This document shows, piece after piece, positions 25,202 through 33,932 of a stretch of 64,000 bases of DNA; position 1 is the stretch's first letter; every line of letters begins with the position of its first letter. The notes under the pieces are model-generated. The model was not told the DNA's origin. It ran no database searches and worked only from the letters and a program-made list of their open reading frames with translations. This DNA is from Micromonospora sp. NBC_01699. Lineage in GTDB: Bacteria; Actinomycetota; Actinomycetes; Mycobacteriales; Micromonosporaceae. A program made the position numbers and the translations under genes. The stretch is taken from positions 5,766,001 to 5,830,000 of the forward strand of contig NZ_CP109199.1 in assembly GCF_036250065.1 (NCBI RefSeq), written 5' to 3'.

Positions 25202-26701
25202 TCAGCGTGACGCGGGTGGGATGCTCTGCTCGTACTGGAAGACGTTGTGCGGGTCGTACTTCGCCTTGATCTCGCGCAGCCGGTCGAAGTTGCGTCCCCA
25301 GTAGGCGGTCTCCCATTCCGCCATTCCGATGTTCGGCACATTCACGTAGGCGCCGTCCACGTACGGCCGCAGTGCCTGGCTGAACTCGGCGATCCAGGCC
25401 TGGGCGATCGGGGTGACGGCGTCGCCGCTGTCCGGCTCGCCCCTGGTGCCCCAGCCGGCACCGGGCTCGGAATAGAACAGTGCGTCGCGATGCGGGAACG
25501 CCGAGCCGCCGCGGGGTTCCCTCGTCTGCGCCCCGGTGCCGAATGCCTGGGTGAAGAAGTTGCTGTCCTCCGACGGGGCGTCCGCCATGAACGCGCGGAT
25601 CACGTCGATCGCCTCCTCCGGGAACGGCTCGGTGCTGAACTGCGAGAAGAACTTCCAGTTCGCCGGCTCGTCCTCGGTCGGTATCTGGAATCCGGCATAG
25701 GTGTCGCCCCAGCCCCCGGTCTGCACGGTGACCTCGGGGTTGCCGATGGAGAGGATCGGTTCCAGCAGTTCCCTCGCCGTTGCCTCCGAACCGTCGGCGA
25801 GCACCCCGAACAGCAGGATCTGGGATTTGTGGATCTCAAGCTGGGTTCCGAGGCGGTTGTCGGCGAACGGTGCGCTGCGCTGCCAGGTGTCGAAGACACC
25901 GTGCAGATCGTCCAGCCCCTGCCAGGTCGCTTGCAGGTACGCGACCTGCCGCAGCGGGGTTACCCGGTAGGTGAGTGAGGTGACGATCCCGAAGTTGCCG
26001 TTTCCGGCCCCGCGAAGCGCCCAGAGCAGGTCCCGGTGATTCTTCAGGTCCACCTCGATCGCCTTCGCGCCGTCGGCACCCGACGCGACGACAATCTCCG
26101 CCCCTATCAGGCTGTCGCAGGCCATGCCGAGGTAGCGGGTGAGGAAACCGAAACCGCCGCCGAGGGTCGCACCGGAAAGACCGACGGTTCCCTCCGTTCC
26201 GGTCGTCACCGCAAAGTCCTGCTCCCCGAGCGCGGTCACCGCCTCCAATTGACTGAGCCCGGCACCGACCGTCGCGGTACGGGTGGCGGCGTCGATCCGG
26301 GTCGACTTCAGCTCGCTGACGTCGATCACTATGCCGTTGTCCACGTTCGACCAGCCTTCGAGGCTGTGGCGGCCACTGCGCACCCGCAGCGCGACGTTGT
26401 TCTGCCGCGCCCAGGTGAGGGCGTTGACCACGTCCTGGGTTTCCTGGGCGAAGACGATGACCAGCGGATAGCGAACGAAAAGCTCGTCCCAGCCGAGACT
26501 CGCATTCGCGTAGCCGGGATCGCGGGGACGGACGATGCGGCCGGTCAGCGTGGCCGGCGGGCTCCCCGTACCGGGGGACCAACCCGGGCCGTCGTCCGCG
26601 ACAGCCGGGGTGCCTCCGGCGACAATGCCCGGGAAGACGACCGCACCGGCGCCGACGGCCGCGGTCGCCCGGAGCAGGTCGCGACGAGAAAGGTCATGCA
26701 T
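25202..26701 (-). CDS. Secreted FAD-linked oxidoreductase, berberine-bridge-enzyme type
   Basis: 499 aa. ATG 26701 has GAGAGG about nine bases upstream and gives a twin-arginine signal (SRRDLLRATAAVGAGAVVF), so the folded flavoprotein is probably exported by Tat. The FAD-binding 4 domain includes RVRSGRHSLEGWS, where His 112 is the expected site of covalent FAD attachment, and TVGLSGATLGGGFGFLTR. The C-terminus has the BBE domain (YWGRNFDRLREIKAKYDPHNVFQYEQSI). These enzymes oxidise sugars, alkaloids or other alcohols with O2. The substrate is unknown. It stands alone between a terminator and the ANTAR genes. Confidence 0.92.
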   Translation of the reverse strand: MHDLSRRDLLRATAAVGAGAVVFPGIVAGGTPAVADDGPGWSPGTGSPPATLTGRIVRPRDPGYANASLGWDELFVRYPLVIVFAQETQDVVNALTWARQNNVALRVRSGRHSLEGWSNVDNGIVIDVSELKSTRIDAATRTATVGAGLSQLEAVTALGEQDFAVTTGTEGTVGLSGATLGGGFGFLTRYLGMACDSLIGAEIVVASGADGAKAIEVDLKNHRDLLWALRGAGNGNFGIVTSLTYRVTPLRQVAYLQATWQGLDDLHGVFDTWQRSAPFADNRLGTQLEIHKSQILLFGVLADGSEATARELLEPILSIGNPEVTVQTGGWGDTYAGFQIPTEDEPANWKFFSQFSTEPFPEEAIDVIRAFMADAPSEDSNFFTQAFGTGAQTREPRGGSAFPHRDALFYSEPGAGWGTRGEPDSGDAVTPIAQAWIAEFSQALRPYVDGAYVNVPNIGMAEWETAYWGRNFDRLREIKAKYDPHNVFQYEQSIPPASR

Positions 26702-26986
26702 GATCCGTATCCTCTCGATCGGGTGACGCCACCATTCGACTAAGAGGAGAACTTCCGACCTCCCTCTGGGGCGCGAACCCACGCTAATACGGGAGACTTC
26801 TTCGGAGATCCGAGATCCTGTCTCGGAACCCGGTCGGGTGACGTCGACCTGACTTTCGTGCGGCAGACCGGACGTTGCCACCGGGGAGCCTGCTAGGTTG
26901 CGCGCGATACGCAGGGCGGCCAGGGCGAACAGGTCGGCACCGAGATCGCCGCGAACCGGCCACGACCACCGGCGCGCCGGGCCGTG

Positions 26987-27724
26987 CTACCGGATCGGTC
27001 GAGCGAAATCGGGGATGCTGGCAAGATCCGTGACGATGGCGTGGGCCACGTCCACCAGCCGCTGGTTGTTGGACCGGGCGTAACCGCGGATGAGGGTGAA
27101 CGCCTCGTCCACGCTGACACCACTGTTCTGCGCGATCGCGCCCTTTGCCTGCTCGATGACGATCCGGCTGTTGAGGGCACTCTGGAGTTGGACGGTGAGT
27201 TCCTCACCCCGGCTGATCGAACGTTCCTGGAGAATGGCGATGGACGCCAGATCCGCCAGCGCCTGCACGATCGGGATGTCGTCGTCGCCGAGAAGCCTGC
27301 CGTCGTCGACGCCGAACACGTTGAGTGCTCCGATCACCTGGGCGCGCAGGCGGAGCGGGAAGGCGTACACGTAGCGGAATCCGGCGGCGACGGCGTGCGG
27401 TGCGAAATGTGGCCATCGCCCGACGGCGGCGCTCAGGTCCGTGTCGACGACCGTGCCTCCGGTCCGGAACGCGTCGAGGCAGGGTCCCTCGTCGTTCTGT
27501 AGCTGGAACAGCTCCAGGAGTCGGGCCTCCTCCCGGGAGCCGGCCATGAACTGGAGCTGTCCGTGCTGGTTGGCCAGGACCAGACCCACGACGCTGGCAG
27601 CGGCGAGTTCGGCGGCCCGCAGCGTCAGCATGTGGAGGAATTCGATGAGGTCGAACTCGTCCACCAGGGTGTCCGAGACCTCGACGAACACCTTCGCGAG
27701 TCGTTGCGGTGAGACTGCGGTCAT
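26987..27724 (-). CDS. GAF-ANTAR domain regulator (first copy)
   Basis: 245 aa. ATG 27724 has GGAG about eight bases upstream and was preferred over earlier in-frame starts. The GAF domain covers about residues 20-165 (VSDTLVDEFDLIEFLHMLTLRAAELAAAS ... GALNVFGVDDGRLL). The ANTAR domain follows at about 175-230 (LNSRIVIEQAKGAIAQNSGVSVDEAFTLIRGYARS). It should sense a small ligand and act on RNA hairpins to control termination. It ends 37 bases downstream of the second GAF-ANTAR gene and probably shares its transcript. Actinomycetes carry many such proteins with unknown targets. Confidence 0.9.
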   Translation of the reverse strand: MTAVSPQRLAKVFVEVSDTLVDEFDLIEFLHMLTLRAAELAAASVVGLVLANQHGQLQFMAGSREEARLLELFQLQNDEGPCLDAFRTGGTVVDTDLSAAVGRWPHFAPHAVAAGFRYVYAFPLRLRAQVIGALNVFGVDDGRLLGDDDIPIVQALADLASIAILQERSISRGEELTVQLQSALNSRIVIEQAKGAIAQNSGVSVDEAFTLIRGYARSNNQRLVDVAHAIVTDLASIPDFARPIR

Positions 27725-27761
27725 GACAACTCCATGCCTGTCCATAGTGAGGTGCCGTCGT

Positions 27762-28505
27762 TCATGGTCCGGTTCCGTCGAATCGCAGCTTGCGGTCGAC
27801 GATGTCGCGTGCGACCTGGTGCAGTGGGCGCGCCTCGGCATAGGCGTGGGCGCGTAGGTGGATCAGCGCCTCGCCGATGCTGACTCCGAGCTGCACCATG
27901 ATCATGCCCTGTGCCTGCGCCACCTCCGCCCGGTAACCGGGTGTCTCGTCGAATCCGAGCGCCAGAGCCTCTCGCCCGGAGTTTTCCTGACCGTCGAGCA
28001 CCGTCATCATGACAATCTCGGCAAAGGTAAGCGCCTGGTCCAGTATGTCCGGGTTGATCGGACCGGTCTGCTCGCGGAAGAGGACCATGACACCGAGACG
28101 AGCCGCACCGACCTGGAGCGGGAATGCAAATACGGCATGGATGCGGCCCTCGGCCATCGCGGCGGCGAAGATGGGCCACCGACCCCTGGCACCCGTGCCG
28201 GCGAGATCCGTGACCAGGACCGGGCGACGGGTGTCGAAGGCATCGACACCGGGCCCCTCCCCGAGCGTGAATTGCAGTTCCGCGAGCAGGTATGCGGGTT
28301 CGTCGGACGCGACGGCGTAGCTCTGTACCCCGTCCTCGGTCAGCACGCTGATCCCCACACCGGACACGGACAGCGCGTACACGGCGGCACGACAGATCCG
28401 GGTGAGCGTCTGGGTGATGCCGGAGGTTCCGTCGTCCGGCCAGGGTTGCTCGGCGATCAACCCCAACGCCCGGACCCAGCGGTCTGCGGATCCGGTCACC
28501 GCCAT
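27762..28505 (-). CDS. GAF-ANTAR domain regulator (second copy)
   Basis: 247 aa. The GAF domain is at about residues 25-165 (LTRICRAAVYALSVSGVGISVLTEDG ... LGVMVLFREQTGPI), and the ANTAR-like C-terminus is at about 180-240 (EVAQAQGMIMVQLGVSIGEALIHLRAHAYAEARPLHQVARDI). The usual ANTAR Ala-Lys-Gly is replaced by AQGMIM, so this ANTAR domain is somewhat divergent. It is the upstream member of a pair with the gene at 26987. The long intergenic region beyond its start should hold the promoter. Confidence 0.88.
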   Translation of the reverse strand: MAVTGSADRWVRALGLIAEQPWPDDGTSGITQTLTRICRAAVYALSVSGVGISVLTEDGVQSYAVASDEPAYLLAELQFTLGEGPGVDAFDTRRPVLVTDLAGTGARGRWPIFAAAMAEGRIHAVFAFPLQVGAARLGVMVLFREQTGPINPDILDQALTFAEIVMMTVLDGQENSGREALALGFDETPGYRAEVAQAQGMIMVQLGVSIGEALIHLRAHAYAEARPLHQVARDIVDRKLRFDGTGP

Positions 28506-29112
28506 GCCGCCCCCACACCGCCCACGGCTCCGCCGGCCGAACGAGGGTGCTCCCGGGAAGACATCGGCATTTGCGCACCTTCCGGGGATATTCAGAGGTG
28601 CCGCCGGCCGGTAACGACATCAGCGGGATCATTCCAGCAGGGACAATACCTCCCGGAGCCTGGCGTGGCCCGTTCCAGTCGCGATTCGTCGGTGCCTCTT
28701 GACAGCAAACTGGGCGCCGGGATACCGTGGTCGCGTCCATTATTGGACGTTGCCCCAGACCTCGGCAATGGAGTTTTACGTCCGAAGGTGGGGACTCGTG
28801 ACCTTTCCCAAATCGCGATAGCGATCACCACACCGTTACGCCCGTACCGGTTCGCACCGAGCGCGGACCGACCGGAACCTCTCATCACCCGCGTAAAACG
28901 TAGTGGCCGCCGCCCCGGGTGTGTCCGCGCGATCGCGGCGTCGACCCGTCACTTGTTCATCAGTAGGGCATTCCGCCGAAGCGCGCGCGTGAGACGGGAC
29001 GGCACCGGCAACCAGACCGCACCCGTTCGGCCGCCGCCGGGTCGCGTCCACCCCGCTCCGCACCATCGAGCGCCTTCACCGGCAACGGGCGGTGCCGGCA
29101 GAGGGACAAAAA
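28506..29112. other. Gene-free region of 607 bases between divergent genes
   Basis: No reading frame here has a ribosome site with a family resemblance. The part around 28690-28870 is AT-richer than its surroundings, which suits promoters of the GAF-ANTAR pair (minus strand) and the membrane protein gene at 29113 (plus strand). A small RNA or ANTAR target hairpin could lie here, but I could not identify one by eye. Confidence 0.5.
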
Positions 29113-29694
29113 ATGAACGACGATTCAGTCTTCGGGAACGGTCTCGACCCGGTACCGCTGTCCGGACACCGACCATCAGCGCCGCACGACAACCCCGAAT
29201 CATCCGGTGCGACCAATATCGCCGCTCATCCCCGATCGGACTACGACTGGGACCGCCGGGTGATCTCGATGGTCGCGACGAGTTGGCGTCCATTCGAGGT
29301 GACGTTCATGCTCGCGGCCACGGCGTGCGGAATCGCCATGCTCACCTTTGCCGCACGCATGGCACCGATCACCGACGTGATGCCCGTGCTGACCCAGACG
29401 ATCTGGAAGGCCAGCCTCGTCCCGGTCGGCATTCTCGGCCTGGTCGGCATCACCTGGCGAGGACAACTGTCCACGGGCATGGCAATGCGACTCGGCTCAC
29501 TGATCCTGCTCGGGACCGCCACCGGCATGTACACGATCGCCATACTCACCGAACTCGGCATCGCCGCGATGCCCTCGGCGGCGTTCGTCTCCGCCGTACC
29601 GGTGGCCGCCTGGTGGAGGTCCGGACAGATCACGATGGACCTGGTGGGACTGGCGAGAGCCGCCGAACGGCAACCGCCGTCATCATCTCGGTAA
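29113..29694 (+). CDS. Small hypothetical membrane protein
   Basis: 193 aa from ATG 29113, with GAGGG about eight bases upstream. The first 60 residues are polar. Four hydrophobic segments follow at about residues 66-85, 100-116, 126-148 and 157-175. The family is not recognised. It has no catalytic motif. It lies alone downstream of the gene-free region and is followed by remnants of a DedA gene. Base use is slightly less GC-rich than in neighbours. Confidence 0.65.
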   Translation: MNDDSVFGNGLDPVPLSGHRPSAPHDNPESSGATNIAAHPRSDYDWDRRVISMVATSWRPFEVTFMLAATACGIAMLTFAARMAPITDVMPVLTQTIWKASLVPVGILGLVGITWRGQLSTGMAMRLGSLILLGTATGMYTIAILTELGIAAMPSAAFVSAVPVAAWWRSGQITMDLVGLARAAERQPPSSSR

Positions 29695-29927
29695 CCCGGC
29701 GCCTCGCCGCCCGACAGTAGACGCCGGGAACGTCGACGTGGCCGTCCCCCACTCGGCGCTCGATCGGGGTAGGGGACGCCCATCTCACCGCTGGCGGACA
29801 TCCGCGAGCAGACAAAAACCGTGACCCCCAACGCGTACGGGAGCAGCCGGTGCTGGCCTCCGGGCGCCCGGCGGGCCGCGTACCGAGCGCGCAGGTCGGC
29901 GAGTGCCCGGCGGTGGTACGTCATCGC

Positions 29928-30233
29928 CCCAGCGTAGGCGGCGGACGGTCGGCTTTCCCCGGTGCGATCGTCGGCGCCTTCGCCCTGTTCGACGCGCTCG
30001 CGGCCGGGTCCTGGGCGGTCTATTCCGCCCTGGTCGGCTACCTCGGCGGGGTGGCGTTCGAACACGACCCGGTGAAGGGTCTGCTGCTCGGGCTCGGCAT
30101 CGCCCTGACCATCACGATCGTCGTCGAGCTGGTCCGCTACCTGCGCCGCCCGCCGGCGCGACTCCCTGCGGCCGTGCCGTCCACCGGGAGCGCCGACCCG
30201 GCCAGCGCGACGACCGGGGTCAGGCCAGGGTGA
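29928..30233 (+). pseudogene. Truncated DedA-family membrane protein remnant
   Basis: The plus-strand frame encodes LFDALAAGSWAVYSALVGYLGG, then FEHDPVKGLLLGLGIALTITIVVELVRY. This is the C-terminal two-helix end of DedA/SNARE-associated membrane proteins. Before it, GGGRSAFPGAIVGAF looks like a shortened form of the conserved R-F-x-PGGRTA loop, and the N-terminal two thirds of the family are absent. An in-frame start exists at 29850 but gives an unrelated leader. I read this as a deletion remnant. It overlaps the end of the antisense transglutaminase gene by 14 bases. Confidence 0.7.
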
Positions 30234-31035
30234 CCAACCGTTCGTGGTCGTCCAGCGCCAGGTCACCGCCGGACACCGCCCTGATCTCCAGGGTGTCCAG
30301 GTCGAGCCGTCCGTCGATCACCGTGCAGAACGCGATGTCGGCGGCGTCCCGGCCGGTGGTGATGCGTACCAGGCTCTGTCGCGGGGCCAGCCGGGTGGCG
30401 TCCCAGACCTGCCAGCGGCCGTCGATGTCGGTCTCCACCACGGCGTGGAAGTCCATCGGGGACAGGCCGGGGGCGTAGACGGCGGCGATCCGCGCCGGTA
30501 CGTCGACCGCCCGGCACAGCGCGGCGACCAGGTGCGCGAAGTCGCGGCAGACGCCCTGACCGCCGAGCAGCGTGTCGAGCGCGTCGGTGGTCGGACCGCT
30601 GGCCCCGGAGACGTACGCGATGTGCCGCCAGACGTAGTCGTTGATCGCCCGTACCCGCTGGCCGGCGCTGGGCAGGTCGCCGAAGTGGCTCTGGGCGAAG
30701 CCGGCGAGCCGGTCGGAGGGGCAGTAGCGGCTCGGCCGCAACGCCTCCACCCGCTCCGCGTCGCCGACCCGCCCGGTGCTGCCGGCCCCCGTGGTGAGGG
30801 TCGCCCGGTACTCGACGGTCAGTTTGCCCGGCCCGACCCGGAACAGGTGCGAACGACCGCCGACCGGTCCGGCGAGTTCGGTGGCGTGCACCGGGCCGGT
30901 GTCGCCGACGATGTCGAGGCGCTCGTCGAGGTCACCGGCGGACGGGCGGGCGGGTGCGATCTGGAGCACCACCCCGGCCGGTGCGGTGACGTCGAGCGTC
31001 AGGGTGCATCCGACCTGGCTCTGCGCGTGGTCCAC
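30220..31035 (-). CDS. Transglutaminase-like cysteine protease family protein
   Basis: 271 aa from GTG 31035. The N-terminal beta-rich region (about residues 1-110) resembles the bacterial transglutaminase N-terminal domain. The catalytic core has Cys in GQGVCRDFAHLV, His in MDFHAVVET and Asp in WQVWDATRL, the full papain-like triad. The protein ends ALDDHERLVTLA. It lacks a signal peptide, so it acts in the cytoplasm, perhaps as a protease or amidase. Substrate unknown. Its stop overlaps the DedA remnant on the other strand. Confidence 0.88.
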   Translation of the reverse strand: MDHAQSQVGCTLTLDVTAPAGVVLQIAPARPSAGDLDERLDIVGDTGPVHATELAGPVGGRSHLFRVGPGKLTVEYRATLTTGAGSTGRVGDAERVEALRPSRYCPSDRLAGFAQSHFGDLPSAGQRVRAINDYVWRHIAYVSGASGPTTDALDTLLGGQGVCRDFAHLVAALCRAVDVPARIAAVYAPGLSPMDFHAVVETDIDGRWQVWDATRLAPRQSLVRITTGRDAADIAFCTVIDGRLDLDTLEIRAVSGGDLALDDHERLVTLA

Positions 31036-31121
31036 CGTTGGTACGTCCCGTCCCTCGTCTGCCGTGGCGCCGTCCGGTACGTCGCACCGAGGTCACGAAC
31101 CCCCACCCGCCGGTTCGGCCG

Positions 31122-31658
31122 CTAGGTCAGGGTCGGCGTCGGGTCCGGTGTGGCGTCGCGTCGCCGGGATCGATTATGGCCGTTCCCGCCGTCGTCCGCT
31201 CGGGACGACGACGGCGTACCGGGCTCTCGTGGCCCCGGCGGTCGGCTGCCGCCGCCGGGAACGGAGGCGGCCTGCATGGCCGCCGTGGCGACCGCGAACG
31301 CGGTCTGTGCCGGCACCACCGCCAGGTCGATCCGGAGGTCACCCGACCCGGTGAGGATGACCAGGTCGGCGTCGAGCGTGGCGAACCAGCCGACCCGCAG
31401 CACCCGGTCGCCGATCCCGATCCGTCGCGGGTGCCGGTCCCAGGCGGACGGCTGCAACATGACCCGTTCGATCGGGCCGATCCGCTCGGCGGTCAGCGCG
31501 AGGACCAGGCCGGTGAGTTCCCGTACCGGGTCGCGGGAGCCGGGCCACCAGCTCCCGTCGAGCATCGCCCGGCTGGACCGGGGCGTGCTGAGCCGGATCC
31601 GGGCCGGTGGCGGTTCGTCGGTGCAGGTCCAGATCCTGCGGTCCGCGACGGTGGTCAT
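31122..31658 (-). CDS. DUF5994 protein
   Basis: 178 aa. ATG 31658 overlaps the stop of the LapA-like gene (ATGA). The core (RIRLSTPRSSRAMLDGSWWPGSRD ... LVLALTAERIGPIERVMLQPSAWDRHPRRIGIGDRVLRVGWF) matches DUF5994, a small actinobacterial family of unknown function. The last 35 residues are Pro/Gly/Arg-rich and probably disordered. It is coupled to a membrane protein upstream, which suggests a joint task at the membrane, though no data support a specific one. Confidence 0.75.
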   Translation of the reverse strand: MTTVADRRIWTCTDEPPPARIRLSTPRSSRAMLDGSWWPGSRDPVRELTGLVLALTAERIGPIERVMLQPSAWDRHPRRIGIGDRVLRVGWFATLDADLVILTGSGDLRIDLAVVPAQTAFAVATAAMQAASVPGGGSRPPGPREPGTPSSSRADDGGNGHNRSRRRDATPDPTPTLT

Positions 31659-32014
31659 GCGGCCGGGCCGGTCTGCTCGGCCGAAATCGTGGTCTGCGGG
31701 GCCACCCGTCCGGCCAGCATCCGCGCCCGGACCAGGCGGGCGACGGCCGGTACGGAGACCAGCAGCACCCCGGCCACGGCGGCCAGCAGCATCGCCACGC
31801 CCATCGGCAACTGCCCGCGCAGGCCCAGGAAGCGCACCTCCGACGACTGGCCGTTCTGCAACACGAAGATCAGCATGAGCAGGACGAAGGCGGCGACAGC
31901 GCAGGCGATCCAGGGCGCCAGCGTGCCGGTACGGGGCACCGGACGGGGCAGGCCGTTGATCGGGGGAACGGGTCGGCCGTCGGCCGACCGCGCCGGACTG
32001 ACAATGCGAGTCAT
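31655..32014 (-). CDS. LapA-family (DUF1049) small membrane protein
   Basis: 119 aa. Two transmembrane segments are seen: about residues 32-52 (LAPWIACAVAAFVLLMLIFVLQNGQ) and about 70-90 (MGVAMLLAAVAGVLLVSVPAV). Between them is the LapA-type loop NGQSSEVRFLGLRGQLPMGVAM. In E. coli LapA helps assemble lipopolysaccharide, but in Gram-positive bacteria the role is unknown. ATG 32014 follows GAAGG. It is the first gene of a two-gene transcript with DUF5994. Confidence 0.8.
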   Translation of the reverse strand: MTRIVSPARSADGRPVPPINGLPRPVPRTGTLAPWIACAVAAFVLLMLIFVLQNGQSSEVRFLGLRGQLPMGVAMLLAAVAGVLLVSVPAVARLVRARMLAGRVAPQTTISAEQTGPAA

Positions 32015-32523
32015 GGGGGACCTTCGTTTCGGCGGCGGTGTGCGGAGTCCGCGAAACCCGAGGCGCCGAGGTCCAGGGCAACACCCGAACCCTACTCCGC
32101 CCTGCACGCGACCGGTGTGGCCGGATGTCGGATTTGCCCGCTCGCCGCGATCGTGCCGGCGCACCCCGTCCGCGCTCGGCAAGGGGCACCGCGTGCGGGA
32201 AACGGGCGCGCCCCTCGGAGTAGAGTGGGCATTGCCGCCGCGGGGATCCGGCCACCGGGCCGGTCCGACGGCGATCCGCGACCCGGACAACCGGAAGTAT
32301 GAGGACCAGCGCGGGCGGGGCGGCGATCCAGCCGACCACCGGTACGGCAAGCTCTCTTTCGATCAACCGTGGTCGCCGCGCTCGACGGCCGCGACGGCGG
32401 CGGGGATGTGGCGACGGCGACCCGGAGCCCCGCTCCGGCGGGCAGCGATCGACGACCGACCGTCCGCGAGCCGGAGCACGATCGACAGTTCTCGACCGAC
32501 AAGGCGTACGAAGAGAGCAGGAC
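32015..32523. other. Gene-free region of 509 bases between divergent units
   Basis: This separates the LapA/DUF5994 unit (minus) from the glycosyltransferase unit (plus). Frames cross it without credible starts or families. It should contain two promoters; none could be named with confidence. Confidence 0.5.
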
Positions 32524-32697
32524 ATGGAAATCGACAAGGATAAGATCCTCGACGCGTTGCGCCGCCGCGGCCAGCACCACCGGGCCGAGTGGGTCGACAA
32601 GGAGATGCCCGACCGGATCGACACCGTACGCAACTCCGGCCTGCTGGCGACGCTCAACCTCGACCCGGCCGAGTTCGCCGACCAGCCGACCAGGTGA
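32524..32697 (+). CDS. Small conserved-looking protein ahead of a glycosyltransferase
   Basis: 57 aa (MEIDKDKILDALRRRGQHH ... LDPAEFADQPTR). It is charged and probably helical with no membrane segment. The family is not recognised. Its TGA overlaps the GTG of the glycosyltransferase (GTGA), so it is translated as part of the same unit. The coupling and the regular codon use argue that it is a real gene despite its size. Confidence 0.65.
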   Translation: MEIDKDKILDALRRRGQHHRAEWVDKEMPDRIDTVRNSGLLATLNLDPAEFADQPTR

Positions 32698-33695
32698 GGG
32701 TGGCCCTGCTGGGGCCGGTGGCATGGCGTACGCCACCACATCACTACGGGCCGTGGGAACGGGTGACCGGCCTGCTCGCCGAGGGGCTGGTGGCCCGTGG
32801 CGTCGACGTGACGCTGTTCGCCACGCTCGACTCGGTCACCTCGGCCACCCTCGACGGGGTCTGCCCGCGCGGGTACGCCGACGACCCGGACCTGGACGGG
32901 CGGGTGTGGGAGGCGATGCACGTCGCCCACGCGCTGGCCCGGTCGGGTGAGTTCGACCTGGTCCACAACCACCTGGACTGGCTGCCGCTGGCCTTCGCCG
33001 AGCACTGCCGCGCCCCGCTGCTCACCACCATCCACGGTTTCTCCGGTGCCGGCATCCAACCCGCGTACGAGAGGGCGAAGTCGGCGTACGTCTCCATCTC
33101 CGACGCCGACCGGGTCCCCGGTCTCGACTACGTCGCCACCGTGCCGCACGGGATCGACCTCGACGGGTTTCCGTTCGGCCGCGACGGCGGCCCCGGACTG
33201 GTCGCCTTCGGCCGAATCCATCCGGACAAGGGCATCCACACCGCGATCGAGATAGCGCGGCTGGCCGGCCGACCGCTGACCATCTGCGGCATCGTCCAGG
33301 ACGAGCGTTACCACGCCGAACAGGTCGCCCCGCACATCGACGGCGAACTGGTCACCTTCCTCGGCTCGGTCGGCCCCGAACAGCGCGGCGAGATCCTCGG
33401 CGGGGCCGCCGCCCTGCTGCACCCGATCGCCTTCGCCGAGCCCTTCGGGCTGTCGGTGGTGGAGGCGATGGCGTGCGGGACGCCGGTGGTGGCATACCGG
33501 CGCGGGTCGATGCCGGAGGTGGTCGACGAGGGGGTGACGGGTTATCTGGTGCAGACCGTGGACCAGGCCGTCGCGGCCGTCGAGCGGATCGGCGCCATCG
33601 ACCGGGCCGGCTGCCGCGACCGGGCCCGGCAGCGTTTCGGGGTGGACCGGATGGTGCAGGACTACCTGGAGGTCTACCGCGCCCTGGTCCCGTGA
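32694..33695 (+). CDS. GT4-family glycosyltransferase
   Basis: 333 aa from GTG 32694. This is a GT-B fold enzyme. The N-terminal domain starts VRVALLGPVAWRTPPHHYGPWE and includes DLVHNHLDWLPLAF. The C-terminal domain has LVAFGRIHPDKGIHTAIEIARLA and the nucleotide-sugar site EPFGLSVVEAMACGTPVVAY, with the two Glu of the E-x7-E motif. It should transfer a sugar from a nucleotide donor with retention; donor and acceptor are unknown. Neighbours include a second GT4 and a GH130 enzyme, pointing to mannose- or glucose-containing glycans. Confidence 0.9.
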   Translation: MRVALLGPVAWRTPPHHYGPWERVTGLLAEGLVARGVDVTLFATLDSVTSATLDGVCPRGYADDPDLDGRVWEAMHVAHALARSGEFDLVHNHLDWLPLAFAEHCRAPLLTTIHGFSGAGIQPAYERAKSAYVSISDADRVPGLDYVATVPHGIDLDGFPFGRDGGPGLVAFGRIHPDKGIHTAIEIARLAGRPLTICGIVQDERYHAEQVAPHIDGELVTFLGSVGPEQRGEILGGAAALLHPIAFAEPFGLSVVEAMACGTPVVAYRRGSMPEVVDEGVTGYLVQTVDQAVAAVERIGAIDRAGCRDRARQRFGVDRMVQDYLEVYRALVP

Positions 33696-33932
33696 CAGCG
33701 CCCTGACCTCGTAACAGCGTCCTAATCCAGTTACAGACAGTGCTGATAAGGTCAAACCGCCGGGAACTCGCCACAGAGTCCGGCCAGGTGCCCGGCAGAC
33801 GCGGTTCCGCCCGAGGCGGCGCTCGTCGTGCATCCGTTCCGCCCGCCACACACGCTGGTCGGGTGAGCGCCGTTATCGCGTGAGGCCGACGCCGTTCACG
33901 CGGCGCCAGCCGATGACCGGAAGGCGCCACAC

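Noticed and set aside
28592-28888. Minus-strand frame of 98 codons in the gene-free region
   Set aside because: No ribosome site, no resemblance to any family and atypical codon use; not supported as a gene.
29241-29924. Minus-strand frame beginning MTYHRRALADLRARYAARR
   Set aside because: The first 50 residues look protein-like, but the frame runs antisense through the membrane protein gene at 29113, so at most a remnant is present.
31122-33851. A minus-strand open frame of 909 codons
   Set aside because: Only the last 178 codons (DUF5994) are real. The upstream part is antisense to the GT4 glycosyltransferase and the small gene at 32524.
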